The translations under genes were made by a program, and so were the position numbers. A stretch of 64,000 nt of DNA from Candidatus Fermentibacterota bacterium (lineage in GTDB: Bacteria; Fermentibacterota; Fermentibacteria; Fermentibacterales; JCC-6), in assembly GCA_030592645.1 (NCBI GenBank), contig JAUVIR010000003.1, forward strand, positions 1 through 64,000. Direction: 5' to 3'. The notes under the pieces are model-generated. The model saw only the letters and a program-made list of their open reading frames with translations, made no database searches and had not been told where the DNA came from. Shown here piece by piece: positions 46,910 to 56,730 of the stretch. Positions within the stretch are counted from its first letter, which is position 1; the number at the start of each line of letters is the position of its first letter.

Positions 46910-47856
46910 ATTCTTGCCTCCCACCATGAGAATAGTTTTCGAAGACCCTCTTTTCTGTCAACTTCGGGTTTCCATCCCGCCAGGGATCGAAGCCTCGACG
47001 GATCACCCACCTGGAATTCAACATCCGCGGGTCTGAAAAGATCTGGGTCTGTTTTAATTTTTATATCCATTCCTGAGATTTCAATAAGCATGCTTACCAT
47101 GTCAGCGATGCTGATGCCTGCACCAGTGCAGACATTATATACACTTCCCGGCCGGCCCAGGCTCAGAATGCACCTGTAGGCTCGTACCACATCGGTTACA
47201 TACAGGTAGTCCCTTACCGGGCTGAGGTTTCCGACACGAATAATGTTGTTCCCGCTCCGACGCGTATCGAGGATTCTTCTGCAGAATGATGGCAGTGCAA
47301 AATCCCTGGATTGTCCCGGACCGAAATGGGGGAATGAGCGGGCAATAACAATATCAAGGTCGTAACTCCGGGCGAATTGAAGAGCTGCGATTTCAGCTGC
47401 AGCCTTGGTTGTTCCGTAAGGGTTCCTGGGACCTATTTCGCAGTTTTCGGAAATCAGATCATCTGTTGACTTGTACACCTCTGATGAGCTTACCAGAAGC
47501 ATCCTAGCCTTTGGACATTCTGAAATCATGTACTCAAGGACAGACAGGGTTCCCATGAGATTGATCTGATAAACCCTGTGCACTTCTTTCAGGGATTCTG
47601 AAACTGAACTCATTGCCGCCAGATGTATGATGTACCGCACGAATCCAAGTTCTGCAGGCGGCGTGGAGGGAAGACTCCAGCTGATCCTGGTAACCCCCTC
47701 GGGAGCTTCGAAATCCGTGTTTACGTCTGCAGCGAAATCACCCTCACCCATGCCGAGTTCCTTCATAAGATGATAACCCGCAAAACCCGCTGCACCGGTT
47801 ACAAGGATTGGTCCGGGCTCGGGGCTGATATTTCCACTTTGTTGCATATCCGGCAT
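46906..47856 (-). CDS. NAD-dependent epimerase/dehydratase, RMD-like (GDP-4-keto-6-deoxymannose reductase type)
   Basis: ILVTGAAGFAGYHLMKEL; VSSSEVYK...PYGTTKAAAEIAA; VGNLSPVRDYLYVTDVVRAYRCIL; VYNVCTGAGISI. Confidence 0.8.
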   Translation of the reverse strand: MPDMQQSGNISPEPGPILVTGAAGFAGYHLMKELGMGEGDFAADVNTDFEAPEGVTRISWSLPSTPPAELGFVRYIIHLAAMSSVSESLKEVHRVYQINLMGTLSVLEYMISECPKARMLLVSSSEVYKSTDDLISENCEIGPRNPYGTTKAAAEIAALQFARSYDLDIVIARSFPHFGPGQSRDFALPSFCRRILDTRRSGNNIIRVGNLSPVRDYLYVTDVVRAYRCILSLGRPGSVYNVCTGAGISIADMVSMLIEISGMDIKIKTDPDLFRPADVEFQVGDPSRLRSLAGWKPEVDRKEGLRKLFSWWEARI

Positions 47857-47859
47857 TAT

Positions 47860-48786
47860 TCAATTCCTCCGGCCAAGGTACCGGATCTCCTCTTCGAGCA
47901 GCACTCCGCTGCAGGCGAGGACGGATTCCCGGACAATACCAATAAGCTCCGCTATATCATCGGATGTTGCTTTTCCAGTATTAATAATAAAATTTGCATG
48001 CCTTCTGGAAACCTCTGCTCCGCCGACAGCTCTCCCTTTCAATCCAGCGTCTTCAATAAGCCTGCCGGGAGAGATCCCTTCATCGGGTTTTTTAAACACA
48101 CTTCCCGCGTTGGGGTACTGTAGAGGAAATTTCTCTCTGCGAAGCGAAAGGATTCTCTTCCCTTCAGACCGGAGGAGGGCAGGATCACCTGGCTCAAGCG
48201 ACATTTCCACACCTGTAATAATCGTTCTCTCTTCCTGAAATCTGCTTGATCTGTATCCAAAACAGCATTCTCTGGTCGGCACTGTACTCACAGAGCCTCT
48301 GTAATCTAATACCGTAACACTTTTCAGAGAATCAGCAATTGAATTTCCGTACGCACCTGCATTCATGAATACGGCGCCGCCCAGTGTTCCTGGAATACCG
48401 ATAGCGAATGCAAGCCCCGATGCTCCTCTGCTGCAGGCAGCCCCTGACAGCGACGGCAGGTGAACACCTCCGCCGATTTTGAGATCCCAGCCCTTTTCGG
48501 AGCGATGCCATGCGGTCCGGGCCAGCCCCCCCGAGAGCCTGATAACCACCTCTGTGCAGCCAGCGTCTGAAGCCAGCACATTCGATCCCAGACCCAGGAT
48601 GAACCAGGGAATCCCTTCAGAGAATGTCAGACCAAGCAGGTCGGCAAGCATCCCTGCAGAAGTTACGGTTATCGAGACAGCCGGTCCTCCGGTTCGCCAT
48701 GCAGTCAGTTCTTTCAGCTGCAGAACATTAACATCCCCGGGGAAATGCTCACTGAGCATACCCAGAGCAGATTCAATGCTATTCAA
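47860..48786 (-). CDS. murB: UDP-N-acetylenolpyruvoylglucosamine reductase
   Basis: AWRTGGPA, ILGLGSNVLASD, IPGTLGGAVFMNAGAYG, CCFGYRSSRFQ, YPNAGSVFKKP, GRAVGGAEVSRRHANFIIN. Confidence 0.95.
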   Translation of the reverse strand: MNSIESALGMLSEHFPGDVNVLQLKELTAWRTGGPAVSITVTSAGMLADLLGLTFSEGIPWFILGLGSNVLASDAGCTEVVIRLSGGLARTAWHRSEKGWDLKIGGGVHLPSLSGAACSRGASGLAFAIGIPGTLGGAVFMNAGAYGNSIADSLKSVTVLDYRGSVSTVPTRECCFGYRSSRFQEERTIITGVEMSLEPGDPALLRSEGKRILSLRREKFPLQYPNAGSVFKKPDEGISPGRLIEDAGLKGRAVGGAEVSRRHANFIINTGKATSDDIAELIGIVRESVLACSGVLLEEEIRYLGRRN

Positions 48787-49714
48787 AATTCCTGCCTGAC
48801 AATCCCAGCAGGCACCCGCCTACTGAAAGGTAAGTAAAGAGAAAAGAGGGTTTTCCAAATTTTTCCATCCACCTCAGAACGCATCTGTATACAGGGGGAA
48901 GAAGGGTCAGCCTGACCAGCACTCTTACAGAAAATGTCAAAGGGTTTCGCGGCTTTGAGAAAACCGGCTTAATCCAGCTGCTTCCCAGTAGGCCTTCCGC
49001 TTCGGGGATTTTCTCTAGAGTGTATTTCAATCCCGAGCCACCGTACTCAACCATTTTCCTTGAATGTTCACGGACAGTGACAGTGTCAAGATGGTACACC
49101 TTCAGATCCGGATCCCAGTGCAGGGATACCCCCTTTTCTGCAAGCCTGAATCCGAATTCGGTATCCTCTCCTCCGTAGTGGTCAATCGCCGGATCGAATC
49201 CGGAGGTTTCGCGGAGAAGTGATGTGGGCAGGCTGACATTGCCTGTCACAAAGTATTTTGGAGGAAAGAAACGGGCAGTCCTGGCGCCCATGCCCCTTGT
49301 GTCGAACCACCGCTGCCAGGGGGAAGCGTCTTTCATCCAGCTGTTGACCCTGGCTCCCATAATCACATCCCCTGCATTCCTGCGGTGCTTTTCAATGTGT
49401 TTCAACAGGATGTCTTCTGGAAACCTTATATCAGCATCCGAAAGGAACGATACAGGCGCGGTGGCAGCCTGCCAGCCGGAGTTTCTCGCAATCGGTCTGT
49501 TGCCGCCGCTTTCTGTATGGATTATCTCGACCCGTACCGTGTCTGGGAAACTCAGGTCGAAATCATCCTCTACGGGAATACTGCTCCCGTCATCTATTAT
49601 TATCAGCTCCCAGCTGATTCCTCCCGTATCCTGTTTTCGAAGACTCTTGAGACATTCGCGAAAATCATCACCGCCATCTTTCACAGGGATCTGAAGGGAT
49701 ATCTCAGGCTTCAT
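48779..49714 (-). CDS. Glycosyltransferase family 2
   Basis: ISLQIPVKDGGDDFRECLKSLRKQ...ELIIIDDGSS...ARNSGWQAATAPVSFLSDADI. Confidence 0.9.
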   Translation of the reverse strand: MKPEISLQIPVKDGGDDFRECLKSLRKQDTGGISWELIIIDDGSSIPVEDDFDLSFPDTVRVEIIHTESGGNRPIARNSGWQAATAPVSFLSDADIRFPEDILLKHIEKHRRNAGDVIMGARVNSWMKDASPWQRWFDTRGMGARTARFFPPKYFVTGNVSLPTSLLRETSGFDPAIDHYGGEDTEFGFRLAEKGVSLHWDPDLKVYHLDTVTVREHSRKMVEYGGSGLKYTLEKIPEAEGLLGSSWIKPVFSKPRNPLTFSVRVLVRLTLLPPVYRCVLRWMEKFGKPSFLFTYLSVGGCLLGLSGRNFE

Positions 49715-51140
49715 CAGAAGAATTTCCCTCCAGGCGGGTACCCATTAACCTGAGATATCCTACTCCCAGAACGGTTACGAGCGTGGCCGCAATAACGATT
49801 ATCATTCTGATGCCTGGATTCAGGTTTGCCATGGGTCCGAAAGCGATAGGGGGCAGGACAGTCAGTACGACTACAAAGAAACTTATGGGAAACACCTTTC
49901 TTCCAAGCCAGAAAAGACTGAGGGCCATGAACAGGTTCGTCCCGAGTGTTGCAAATGCAGCGCCCATTGCTCCGGCAACAGGTATCAGACGGAAGTTGAA
50001 TCCTATGTTCAGCATCGCTCCGAAGAGGGTCATACCGGCAATGTATTTGGTCTGCCCTGTCAGCAGACACCCTGTCTGGGAAATGAGAAAAAGCCCGTAA
50101 AGCGCTACCGATCCTGCAAGGGTCGGAAGGACCCGTGCTGCCGGAAGGAACTGCCCGCCGCCTACAAGCGGAACTATCCAGGGAGAGGACATCGCCAGGA
50201 TCAGAGAACCCCAGTTCACAAGCAGCATGAAAAGCAGCCCTGCTCTTCCCAGTTCCGCCAGCGTGCCGCCGGTTCTTTTCTTTCTGAAGATGAACCGCTT
50301 CCAGGCCATATTGAAACCCAGTATCATAGGCATGAGAACAAGGCAGGCTCTGCTTGCCCATTCGTAATATCCGCTCTGGGTCATATCGGGAAGAATACTT
50401 CTCAGCATGAACATATCGGCTGAAGAGAGAATTATCATGGAAAGCGTGGCCGGAATAAGCGGAAGACTGAATCTCAGAATTTCTTTTGTAAGCCCCTCCG
50501 GGCTCTTCAGTTTTTTCGAGTCCGCGGTTTTCTGCAGCATCAGTATTATCGCAGTAACAGCTATCAGGAAGGAGGGCGCCCATCTTGCGGTCATGAACGA
50601 TGGTATCGTATCCATAGATCCGGAATAAAGCAGAAGAGCCAGAAGGCCCAGAGCCATCACTCCTCTTATCAGCTGGAGTATCAGATACCTTCCCGCAAGG
50701 CCATCGGCCCTCGGAATGGAAAGAGCTATCTGAACGTACGCAATACTGGTTCCCAGAAGAATGGCGTGAAGCAGGTAATCCGGATACTGCAGTTTCAGGA
50801 AGGATTTCAGAAAACCCTGCAGAAGCAGAACTGCCCCTACCATCACTATAGTGGGTATTATCGGGAATGTTATCCCTCTTATCAGAACGGCACGGTGCTG
50901 CGTTGTTCTATGCCAGGATCTGATGAGCGCAGTTGGAAGCCCCAGGACTACAATACCGGCAATGGCTTCGGCAAGTATTCTCAATATGCCCAGTTCCCCT
51001 GCAGCGTCTGCTGTAAGATACCGGGACATGAACGGCAGGAATGCCACCTGAACCAGCCCGCTGAAGATCATTGCAACAGCGTAAAATGCGGATTCCCTTG
51101 AAAGGTCTCTGCTATGCGCAGATATGGATTGATCAGCCAT
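49704..51140 (-). CDS. Lipopolysaccharide/oligosaccharide flippase (Wzx/MOP superfamily)
   Basis: Polytopic MATE-like protein; FMSRYLTADAAGELGILRILAEAIAGIVVLGLPTALIR. Confidence 0.88.
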   Translation of the reverse strand: MADQSISAHSRDLSRESAFYAVAMIFSGLVQVAFLPFMSRYLTADAAGELGILRILAEAIAGIVVLGLPTALIRSWHRTTQHRAVLIRGITFPIIPTIVMVGAVLLLQGFLKSFLKLQYPDYLLHAILLGTSIAYVQIALSIPRADGLAGRYLILQLIRGVMALGLLALLLYSGSMDTIPSFMTARWAPSFLIAVTAIILMLQKTADSKKLKSPEGLTKEILRFSLPLIPATLSMIILSSADMFMLRSILPDMTQSGYYEWASRACLVLMPMILGFNMAWKRFIFRKKRTGGTLAELGRAGLLFMLLVNWGSLILAMSSPWIVPLVGGGQFLPAARVLPTLAGSVALYGLFLISQTGCLLTGQTKYIAGMTLFGAMLNIGFNFRLIPVAGAMGAAFATLGTNLFMALSLFWLGRKVFPISFFVVVLTVLPPIAFGPMANLNPGIRMIIVIAATLVTVLGVGYLRLMGTRLEGNSSDEA

Positions 51141-52218
51141 CGCAGGGTTCCGCCCATCCAAGATCCCGGTATATCCTGTGCAGTTCCCGGGCAACCGAGA
51201 GCCAGTGATGCTTTTTCCTGATCCATGGCGGGCCTGCTACCGCATGCTTCTCCCTGAGTTCACGATCAAGAACAAGCTCTCTGAGGTCTCTTTTCAAAGT
51301 ATCCGGGGTTGTAAGAAAGAATGGATGATCCGGAATGAACTCCTGATATGCGCGGCTTAAATTAGTTACCGTGGCAATGCCCATTGAAAGGCTCTCAAGA
51401 GAATTCACTCCGTAGCCCATATCCCCGCTGGCAACCTGATCGATAGCAATATGACATGAGGCTTTCATTTGCAGTGCCCGGGCATTCGTCATGTTCTCGA
51501 TCAGGACAAGTTCGACAGGTATCTCTTTCGAAAGGTCCTCCACGGCGCTTATTATCTCTTCTGTGCCTTTTACCGACCTGATCCTGGGTGCATGACAGAT
51601 ACGTACCTTCCCGGGGGACGGGGAAGCCGGAGGCATGGCATTCTGGTCAAAGGGCAGAAAGAGATAATCTACTTCGCGATATCTCTGGAAGAGGTCGAAC
51701 TCACAGGTAAGGTTCAGATCCGTAACATCCCATACGGGTCTAATCGCTCCCCTCATTCTCAGGTCCAGACCGTGATAATAGCATACTATCTTCTTACCTG
51801 CCTTCTTAAGGGCGGTTACATCCCTGCCGTCTCTATAGAAGCTCATTCCGCCTTCAAGGTGGTATATGTCAAAATCCCACAATCCATATTCCTCTGCAGC
51901 CCTGTTGATAATCGGTTTCCATACCATATCCCTGAACCTGAGCATCAGGTTTTCGATCGTTCCGGGATTCCAGAAGATCCGCTCTGTTGTTCCGGTGTAG
52001 GGAACCTGCAGGCTTCCAGCCTTTACCAGTTTCTTGAGCGAAAGCAGCCAGTCCATGGGACCGACAAAAGGGAGGTTCAGGCATATATCTTCCTCGTACA
52101 GGTTGGCAGCCCTGTAAAAAGTGACAAGCCGGCTTTCATGGCCAAGCTCTACATGTCCACGGACGAAAAGGTCGATAGTTCCAGTATAGTTCTGCGGTGA
52201 AAGATGAAGGATCTTCAT
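51133..52218 (-). CDS. Glycosyltransferase (GT4-like)
   Basis: MKILHLSPQNYTGTIDLFVRGHVELGHESRLV...HLEGG...YYHGLDLR...GYGVNSLESLSMGIATVTNLS; start trimmed. Confidence 0.7.
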   Translation of the reverse strand: MKILHLSPQNYTGTIDLFVRGHVELGHESRLVTFYRAANLYEEDICLNLPFVGPMDWLLSLKKLVKAGSLQVPYTGTTERIFWNPGTIENLMLRFRDMVWKPIINRAAEEYGLWDFDIYHLEGGMSFYRDGRDVTALKKAGKKIVCYYHGLDLRMRGAIRPVWDVTDLNLTCEFDLFQRYREVDYLFLPFDQNAMPPASPSPGKVRICHAPRIRSVKGTEEIISAVEDLSKEIPVELVLIENMTNARALQMKASCHIAIDQVASGDMGYGVNSLESLSMGIATVTNLSRAYQEFIPDHPFFLTTPDTLKRDLRELVLDRELREKHAVAGPPWIRKKHHWLSVARELHRIYRDLGWAEPCDG

Positions 52219-53507
52219 GCTGCAATCTTCCCTGCACGCCGGCTTTTCTTCAGAACAGATATTCCGGTCGCTGCCAGTACCGATGCGGCTATTGTCTGAG
52301 CAAGAACCCCTATCCAGATTGATATCCCGGCAGATGCTGCAGCAGTTGCCCCGAAAAGATCCGGGACCCCGGCGGCAAAATTTCTGAATGCTGAAATAAG
52401 CGGAGAGGAGGACCATGTCCAGAGTACTGCCTGCCGGGAAGGTTCATCGAAAAGGTCAGCACCGCTGGTCTGCTCAAGCAGGCAGGGATTACTCCAGAAG
52501 GCGGGAATGCAGACGATAACACCAAGTATGGCAATTGCAGGAAAAAGTTTCCCACCCGCACCCCTGAAGGAAAGCGGGAGAAGCAGAAACGGCAGTGTCG
52601 TAAAAAGAAACCTGGGGCCCCATCCTGTGCCGCCGGACCAGTCGTGAAGCATTCCATGGAAAATGAGAGAGAGAACAAAAGGGGTCCAGAGTCTCCAGTC
52701 CTTCTGAAAATACAGCGCGAAGATACAGAGCGGAGCATAGAATAGAAGCCCCTTGCCCGGACTGAGCAGAAGTCCTGGTATACCACCTTTGAAGGGCTCA
52801 AAAGCAATTGCGGGATCCTGCCCATGGCCGTCAAGGAATGGATTTCCAAACCGGTACCAGTTCAGGAAGAGTATAAGAAGAAGAAAGGGAACGAGCCCGC
52901 TCAGGAGTTTTTTCATGCTCTTCCAGTCATTCGCGAACAGAGGAAGAAGAAGCACGCTGTCAGCTCTCACAAGGATGGCAAAACCGAGACAGAGACCGGC
53001 TGCCAGCGATCGATCGCTGAGGAAAAAATAGAAGCCTGCCATGGCTGCGGCAGCAGCAGCAGTGACATCGAAAGTCATTCTTCCGTAAACAAGGACCATT
53101 CCGCAGATGGCAATACCTATGAATCGCATGACGGGTACATCGGAGTACTTTGCGACGGCAGAAGCGTACCAGAATCCGATCAGCGCAAGGCTGAAACCTG
53201 CGTTCAGAAGAGCCATCACCAGCTTGCCGCCATTCAATCCAAATAATTGTCCTGCAACTGCGGCGGGAATAAGGAGGATCGAGAACCCTGCGCCATGCGG
53301 GACGAAAAGACCGGGTCTGGCACCCTGAACTACCCAGCCGAAATCCCCCGAAACTGTCATGAATGGTCTCTGACCTGTAAATGAACCGGCAACATCATAC
53401 TGGGCAAGCACATCCGTTGTGTACATTCTGCCGCCGAAAACAAGTGCGAGCAATGCTGCCCATAGCAGGATCAGAGCACGAAGACGGGATTTATGAAGTT
53501 GTTCCAC
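52215..53507 (-). CDS. Polytopic membrane protein, GT39/PMT-like or Wzy-like
   Basis: About 10 predicted TM; NWYRFGNPFLDGHGQ...GLLLSPGKGLLFYAPLCIF typical of lipid-carrier-dependent glycosyltransferase-like proteins. Confidence 0.65.
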   Translation of the reverse strand: MEQLHKSRLRALILLWAALLALVFGGRMYTTDVLAQYDVAGSFTGQRPFMTVSGDFGWVVQGARPGLFVPHGAGFSILLIPAAVAGQLFGLNGGKLVMALLNAGFSLALIGFWYASAVAKYSDVPVMRFIGIAICGMVLVYGRMTFDVTAAAAAAMAGFYFFLSDRSLAAGLCLGFAILVRADSVLLLPLFANDWKSMKKLLSGLVPFLLLILFLNWYRFGNPFLDGHGQDPAIAFEPFKGGIPGLLLSPGKGLLFYAPLCIFALYFQKDWRLWTPFVLSLIFHGMLHDWSGGTGWGPRFLFTTLPFLLLPLSFRGAGGKLFPAIAILGVIVCIPAFWSNPCLLEQTSGADLFDEPSRQAVLWTWSSSPLISAFRNFAAGVPDLFGATAAASAGISIWIGVLAQTIAASVLAATGISVLKKSRRAGKIAA

Positions 53508-54475
53508 TAAACGGTTCCGAACAGTGTGTTTCTGAAAATGCCTCTCGCTGAAAAGGATTCCTTGAACCTGCAGAGGCCATGGTTAATATCCATGTTAAGG
53601 GTAAAAGTACCAAGATCCATATAATGATACCCCATCTGCTTGGCCCATCTTATAACTTCCATGTAGACCAGATTGACCGGCCGCAGTGCCTGGTGCTCCT
53701 GGTCATGGGAGATATAGAAAGCAAGAGTGACCCTTGGATTGCAGTGGAACATAACCATTCCTGCAAGAACTTCTCCGCCCTCCATAGCGATAAATTGTGT
53801 GATATGGTCTTTCCCCAGAAGGGTTCGGAGCCTCTCCAGCTCCTCAAGCGAATGGGTGGGTTTAACATTATGACGCTGCTGAAGATTGGATTCCAGCACA
53901 TGATAAAAAAGTGAGAAATCCGGGTTTTCTTCAACTGTTACACCACTCTTGACCGCTTTCCTTACTCCTCTCAAGGCGGATGAACGAAAGCCAAGCCTGA
54001 GTTCCTCTCCCAGTCTGCTGAGGTCTATCACCGCTGTCAGCTCCCTCTTCCTGTATTCAAATCCACGTTTGATAAGGGAGAACTCCAGATAGTTATGTGG
54101 CCTGCGGTAATAGACTGTTGGAGGAGGGGTCAGTTCGATACCGCGGAAGCCCTGAGACCTGCAATAGGATATGAGTTCGTCTACTATTCCTTCGATCTTG
54201 CTCAGGCCGAGCGAATCGTTGAATACCGGACCGCCGTAGGAGGCTCCCGGATAGGATCTGAACCATGTCCCATCCTCCCTGTCAGCCAGCGCACCGGGGA
54301 TTATGGATTCGGTACCGTTTTTGCTTTCAATGATAAGGTGATGGTTCCTGAATCTGCCTTCCGGATGATAATCCAGAAAATCGGGAGAATGGAAAATTGT
54401 GCCATTGTTGGAGCGGAGGACGAAATTAGTCCATTCCTCTCTGTCGCGGGGCTCGACCTGCCTTATTGTAATCAT
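53507..54475 (-). CDS. FemAB/GNAT-fold acyltransferase
   Basis: FHSPDFLDYHPE...HHLIIESKNG...SYPGASYGGPVF...RKAVKSGVTVEE...LVYMEVIRWAKQMGYHYMDLG. Confidence 0.8.
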   Translation of the reverse strand: MITIRQVEPRDREEWTNFVLRSNNGTIFHSPDFLDYHPEGRFRNHHLIIESKNGTESIIPGALADREDGTWFRSYPGASYGGPVFNDSLGLSKIEGIVDELISYCRSQGFRGIELTPPPTVYYRRPHNYLEFSLIKRGFEYRKRELTAVIDLSRLGEELRLGFRSSALRGVRKAVKSGVTVEENPDFSLFYHVLESNLQQRHNVKPTHSLEELERLRTLLGKDHITQFIAMEGGEVLAGMVMFHCNPRVTLAFYISHDQEHQALRPVNLVYMEVIRWAKQMGYHYMDLGTFTLNMDINHGLCRFKESFSARGIFRNTLFGTV

Positions 54476-56715
54476 CTTACTACCGCAACCTTGCATCTGA
54501 TAACATTACTATCCCTCTCAACAAGTACTAAATAAACGCCGCTGGCAACTGAAGCTCCATTCAGTGACCCATCCCAGGTCCAATCCTCCCAGCTGTCCGC
54601 CGTAACGGAACCCAGGTATTCTCCCGTCAGTGAGAAGAATTTTACATCTATCCGTTCATCTGACCCGGACCATGCCATGTACAGTTCTTCCTCTGCAGGA
54701 AGGTAAGGCTGCGGATAGAATATCAGATCCGTGTTCTCGAAAGGACTGTGCTGCGTAATAATCGACCAGAGCCCGACAGCTGAAGAGAAGAAAACAGTTC
54801 CGTCCTCAGGGTTTATTGAGCTGAATTCATTTTCCATTCTGTTTGTTGAAATGTATATCGAATTCGAGCGGGTGAATTCGGTTACATCTCCATCCTCAAC
54901 ACTGTAAATGGCAGATTCAGTCATACACCAGATCACTCCGTTGCTGTCTACCTGCATAGCCTTGACCGACCCTGATACTCCGGCAATATCGACAAACTGG
55001 TTGCCGTTCCATCGGCTTATACCGTTCCCGGTTCCAGCCAGGATATCCCCCCCTGCATCCCTTGCGAAGCAGAAAACCTGGTTCGATTGCAGTCCCCAGG
55101 AGGTGCTGTATGCCTGTCCGTATCCAGGATACCATGTATCGGAGGATTTATCCATAGGGTCTCCTGAGTGTACAAGAAGCTGACACCCTCCCTCCGATGC
55201 AAACGATATCCACAGGCTGTCACTTCCGCACGGAAACAGTGTCTGTATATTTTTGCTGGAGAGGCCGTCGCTCTCTTCCCTTGCAGTCCACTGGAGGGTT
55301 CCCTCTTCGGGTTCACCGGAAACGGCTAGGATACCACTGGGCTCATCGGGTGTCTCCCAGAACGCCTCCTGTGCCACCAGAAGGGCTCCACTTTGAGATG
55401 TCAGCATTATGACCTGGTTATTAAGGAGGGGCGCCACAATCTGGACTACATCGGGGGAGATATCCGGAAGCGAATCGGATACGTAAGTTATTGTCGTGTC
55501 ATCATCCATGGAGTAGGTACCCCTGTCCTCTATCCATGTAAGCCCCCAGTGATAACTTGATGTCCAGATCCCCGAGCAGCCGGTCTTTGCTGCGGAGTAG
55601 GTTCGGAGAGAACGGGGCATATTGATAGTAAGCATATGGAAAGCTCTCCAGCCGCTGTCAGGATAGAACGCTAAAAGACCTAAATGATGACTGCCGATGT
55701 AAACTCTCTCTTCATCCCAGGCCATCTGATAGCAGTTCGGGGTGGCCATGCCGGGCACCGGGATATTTATCCAGGTTCCATTATCAAGATAGCCAAGTCC
55801 ATTACCTGTGTCTTTGCAGCACTCAGCCCAGGAACCGAAACCGCACCATATTTCCCCGGAACCACCGCTCAGACATGAAGCATAGCTTGCCTCCGGATAC
55901 CCGGATCCGTAAAGCTCCCAGGATCCGCCACTGTACAGCATGACCTTATTGCTTGCCGCGATGAGACCATCATCATTAACAAGTAAACCGGTAACAACCG
56001 AATCGGTACTGGCGGAATAGTCCAGCAGCCGTATCCAGCTTTCGCCCATCATTTGAGAAACTCCGCCGGAGCCGTATCCGAATATGGAATCGATGGATGC
56101 AATGTAAATGTCATCTATTCCAAGAGTCAGTGTTGAATCCTCATAGCTTGTCCAGGAGTCGGGATTAAAAATACTTCCGCTCAGATCAAGAGAATACACC
56201 CCTCTGTCTGTTGCCAGGTATAGAGTATTCCCTATACCGCTTACATCTGTCACCTCGGTGGCTGTGAAAGCCCCTCCTGTAAGATCGGAATCTATTGTAA
56301 GAAAACCATCGGCATTTCCACGCGCGAGTCCCCCGTCGGAACCGGCCCAGACATATCCCCCGCCGGTATAAACGGAATTTACGTATCCGGAACCCGGAAT
56401 ACCCTCATATACGGAAAATACCTTCCATGGATCATCCCCCTGCCTTAGAGCCAGACCGCCTCCCCCTGTAGCTACCCACAGAAGAGAATCATCAAAACAT
56501 AGATCTGTAGCGGATATCCAGGGCATATCAGGATATGAAACGCTGTCCAGCCATCCGCCTGCAGGATCGTAATGGATGATCCCGCCGGCAGTCGCACACC
56601 AGACAGTACCGTCATCGCCTGGCACAATAGAGAATATGTAGGACTGGGAGGTTTCAAAACCCCAGTTGAACGAAACACTGCCAATGATTGTCAGAGCAAG
56701 GTATGATGCTATCAT
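54472..56715 (-). CDS. Secreted Reg_prop-like beta-propeller protein with C-terminal sorting-like domain (paralogue of 44735..46909)
   Basis: Shares AQEAFWxTPxEPSG and terminal (I/V)VR tail with 44735..46909; C-terminus FYPQPYLPAEEELYMAW...FFSLTGEYLG...GVYLVLV. Confidence 0.8.
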   Translation of the reverse strand: MIASYLALTIIGSVSFNWGFETSQSYIFSIVPGDDGTVWCATAGGIIHYDPAGGWLDSVSYPDMPWISATDLCFDDSLLWVATGGGGLALRQGDDPWKVFSVYEGIPGSGYVNSVYTGGGYVWAGSDGGLARGNADGFLTIDSDLTGGAFTATEVTDVSGIGNTLYLATDRGVYSLDLSGSIFNPDSWTSYEDSTLTLGIDDIYIASIDSIFGYGSGGVSQMMGESWIRLLDYSASTDSVVTGLLVNDDGLIAASNKVMLYSGGSWELYGSGYPEASYASCLSGGSGEIWCGFGSWAECCKDTGNGLGYLDNGTWINIPVPGMATPNCYQMAWDEERVYIGSHHLGLLAFYPDSGWRAFHMLTINMPRSLRTYSAAKTGCSGIWTSSYHWGLTWIEDRGTYSMDDDTTITYVSDSLPDISPDVVQIVAPLLNNQVIMLTSQSGALLVAQEAFWETPDEPSGILAVSGEPEEGTLQWTAREESDGLSSKNIQTLFPCGSDSLWISFASEGGCQLLVHSGDPMDKSSDTWYPGYGQAYSTSWGLQSNQVFCFARDAGGDILAGTGNGISRWNGNQFVDIAGVSGSVKAMQVDSNGVIWCMTESAIYSVEDGDVTEFTRSNSIYISTNRMENEFSSINPEDGTVFFSSAVGLWSIITQHSPFENTDLIFYPQPYLPAEEELYMAWSGSDERIDVKFFSLTGEYLGSVTADSWEDWTWDGSLNGASVASGVYLVLVERDSNVIRCKVAVVR

Positions 56716-56730
56716 ATCAGTGAAAACTCC

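Noticed and set aside
49714-50583. 289-aa minus-strand ORF in an alternative frame of the flippase gene
   Set aside because: Composition (Arg/Ser/Cys/His-rich) typical of an out-of-frame translation of a membrane protein.
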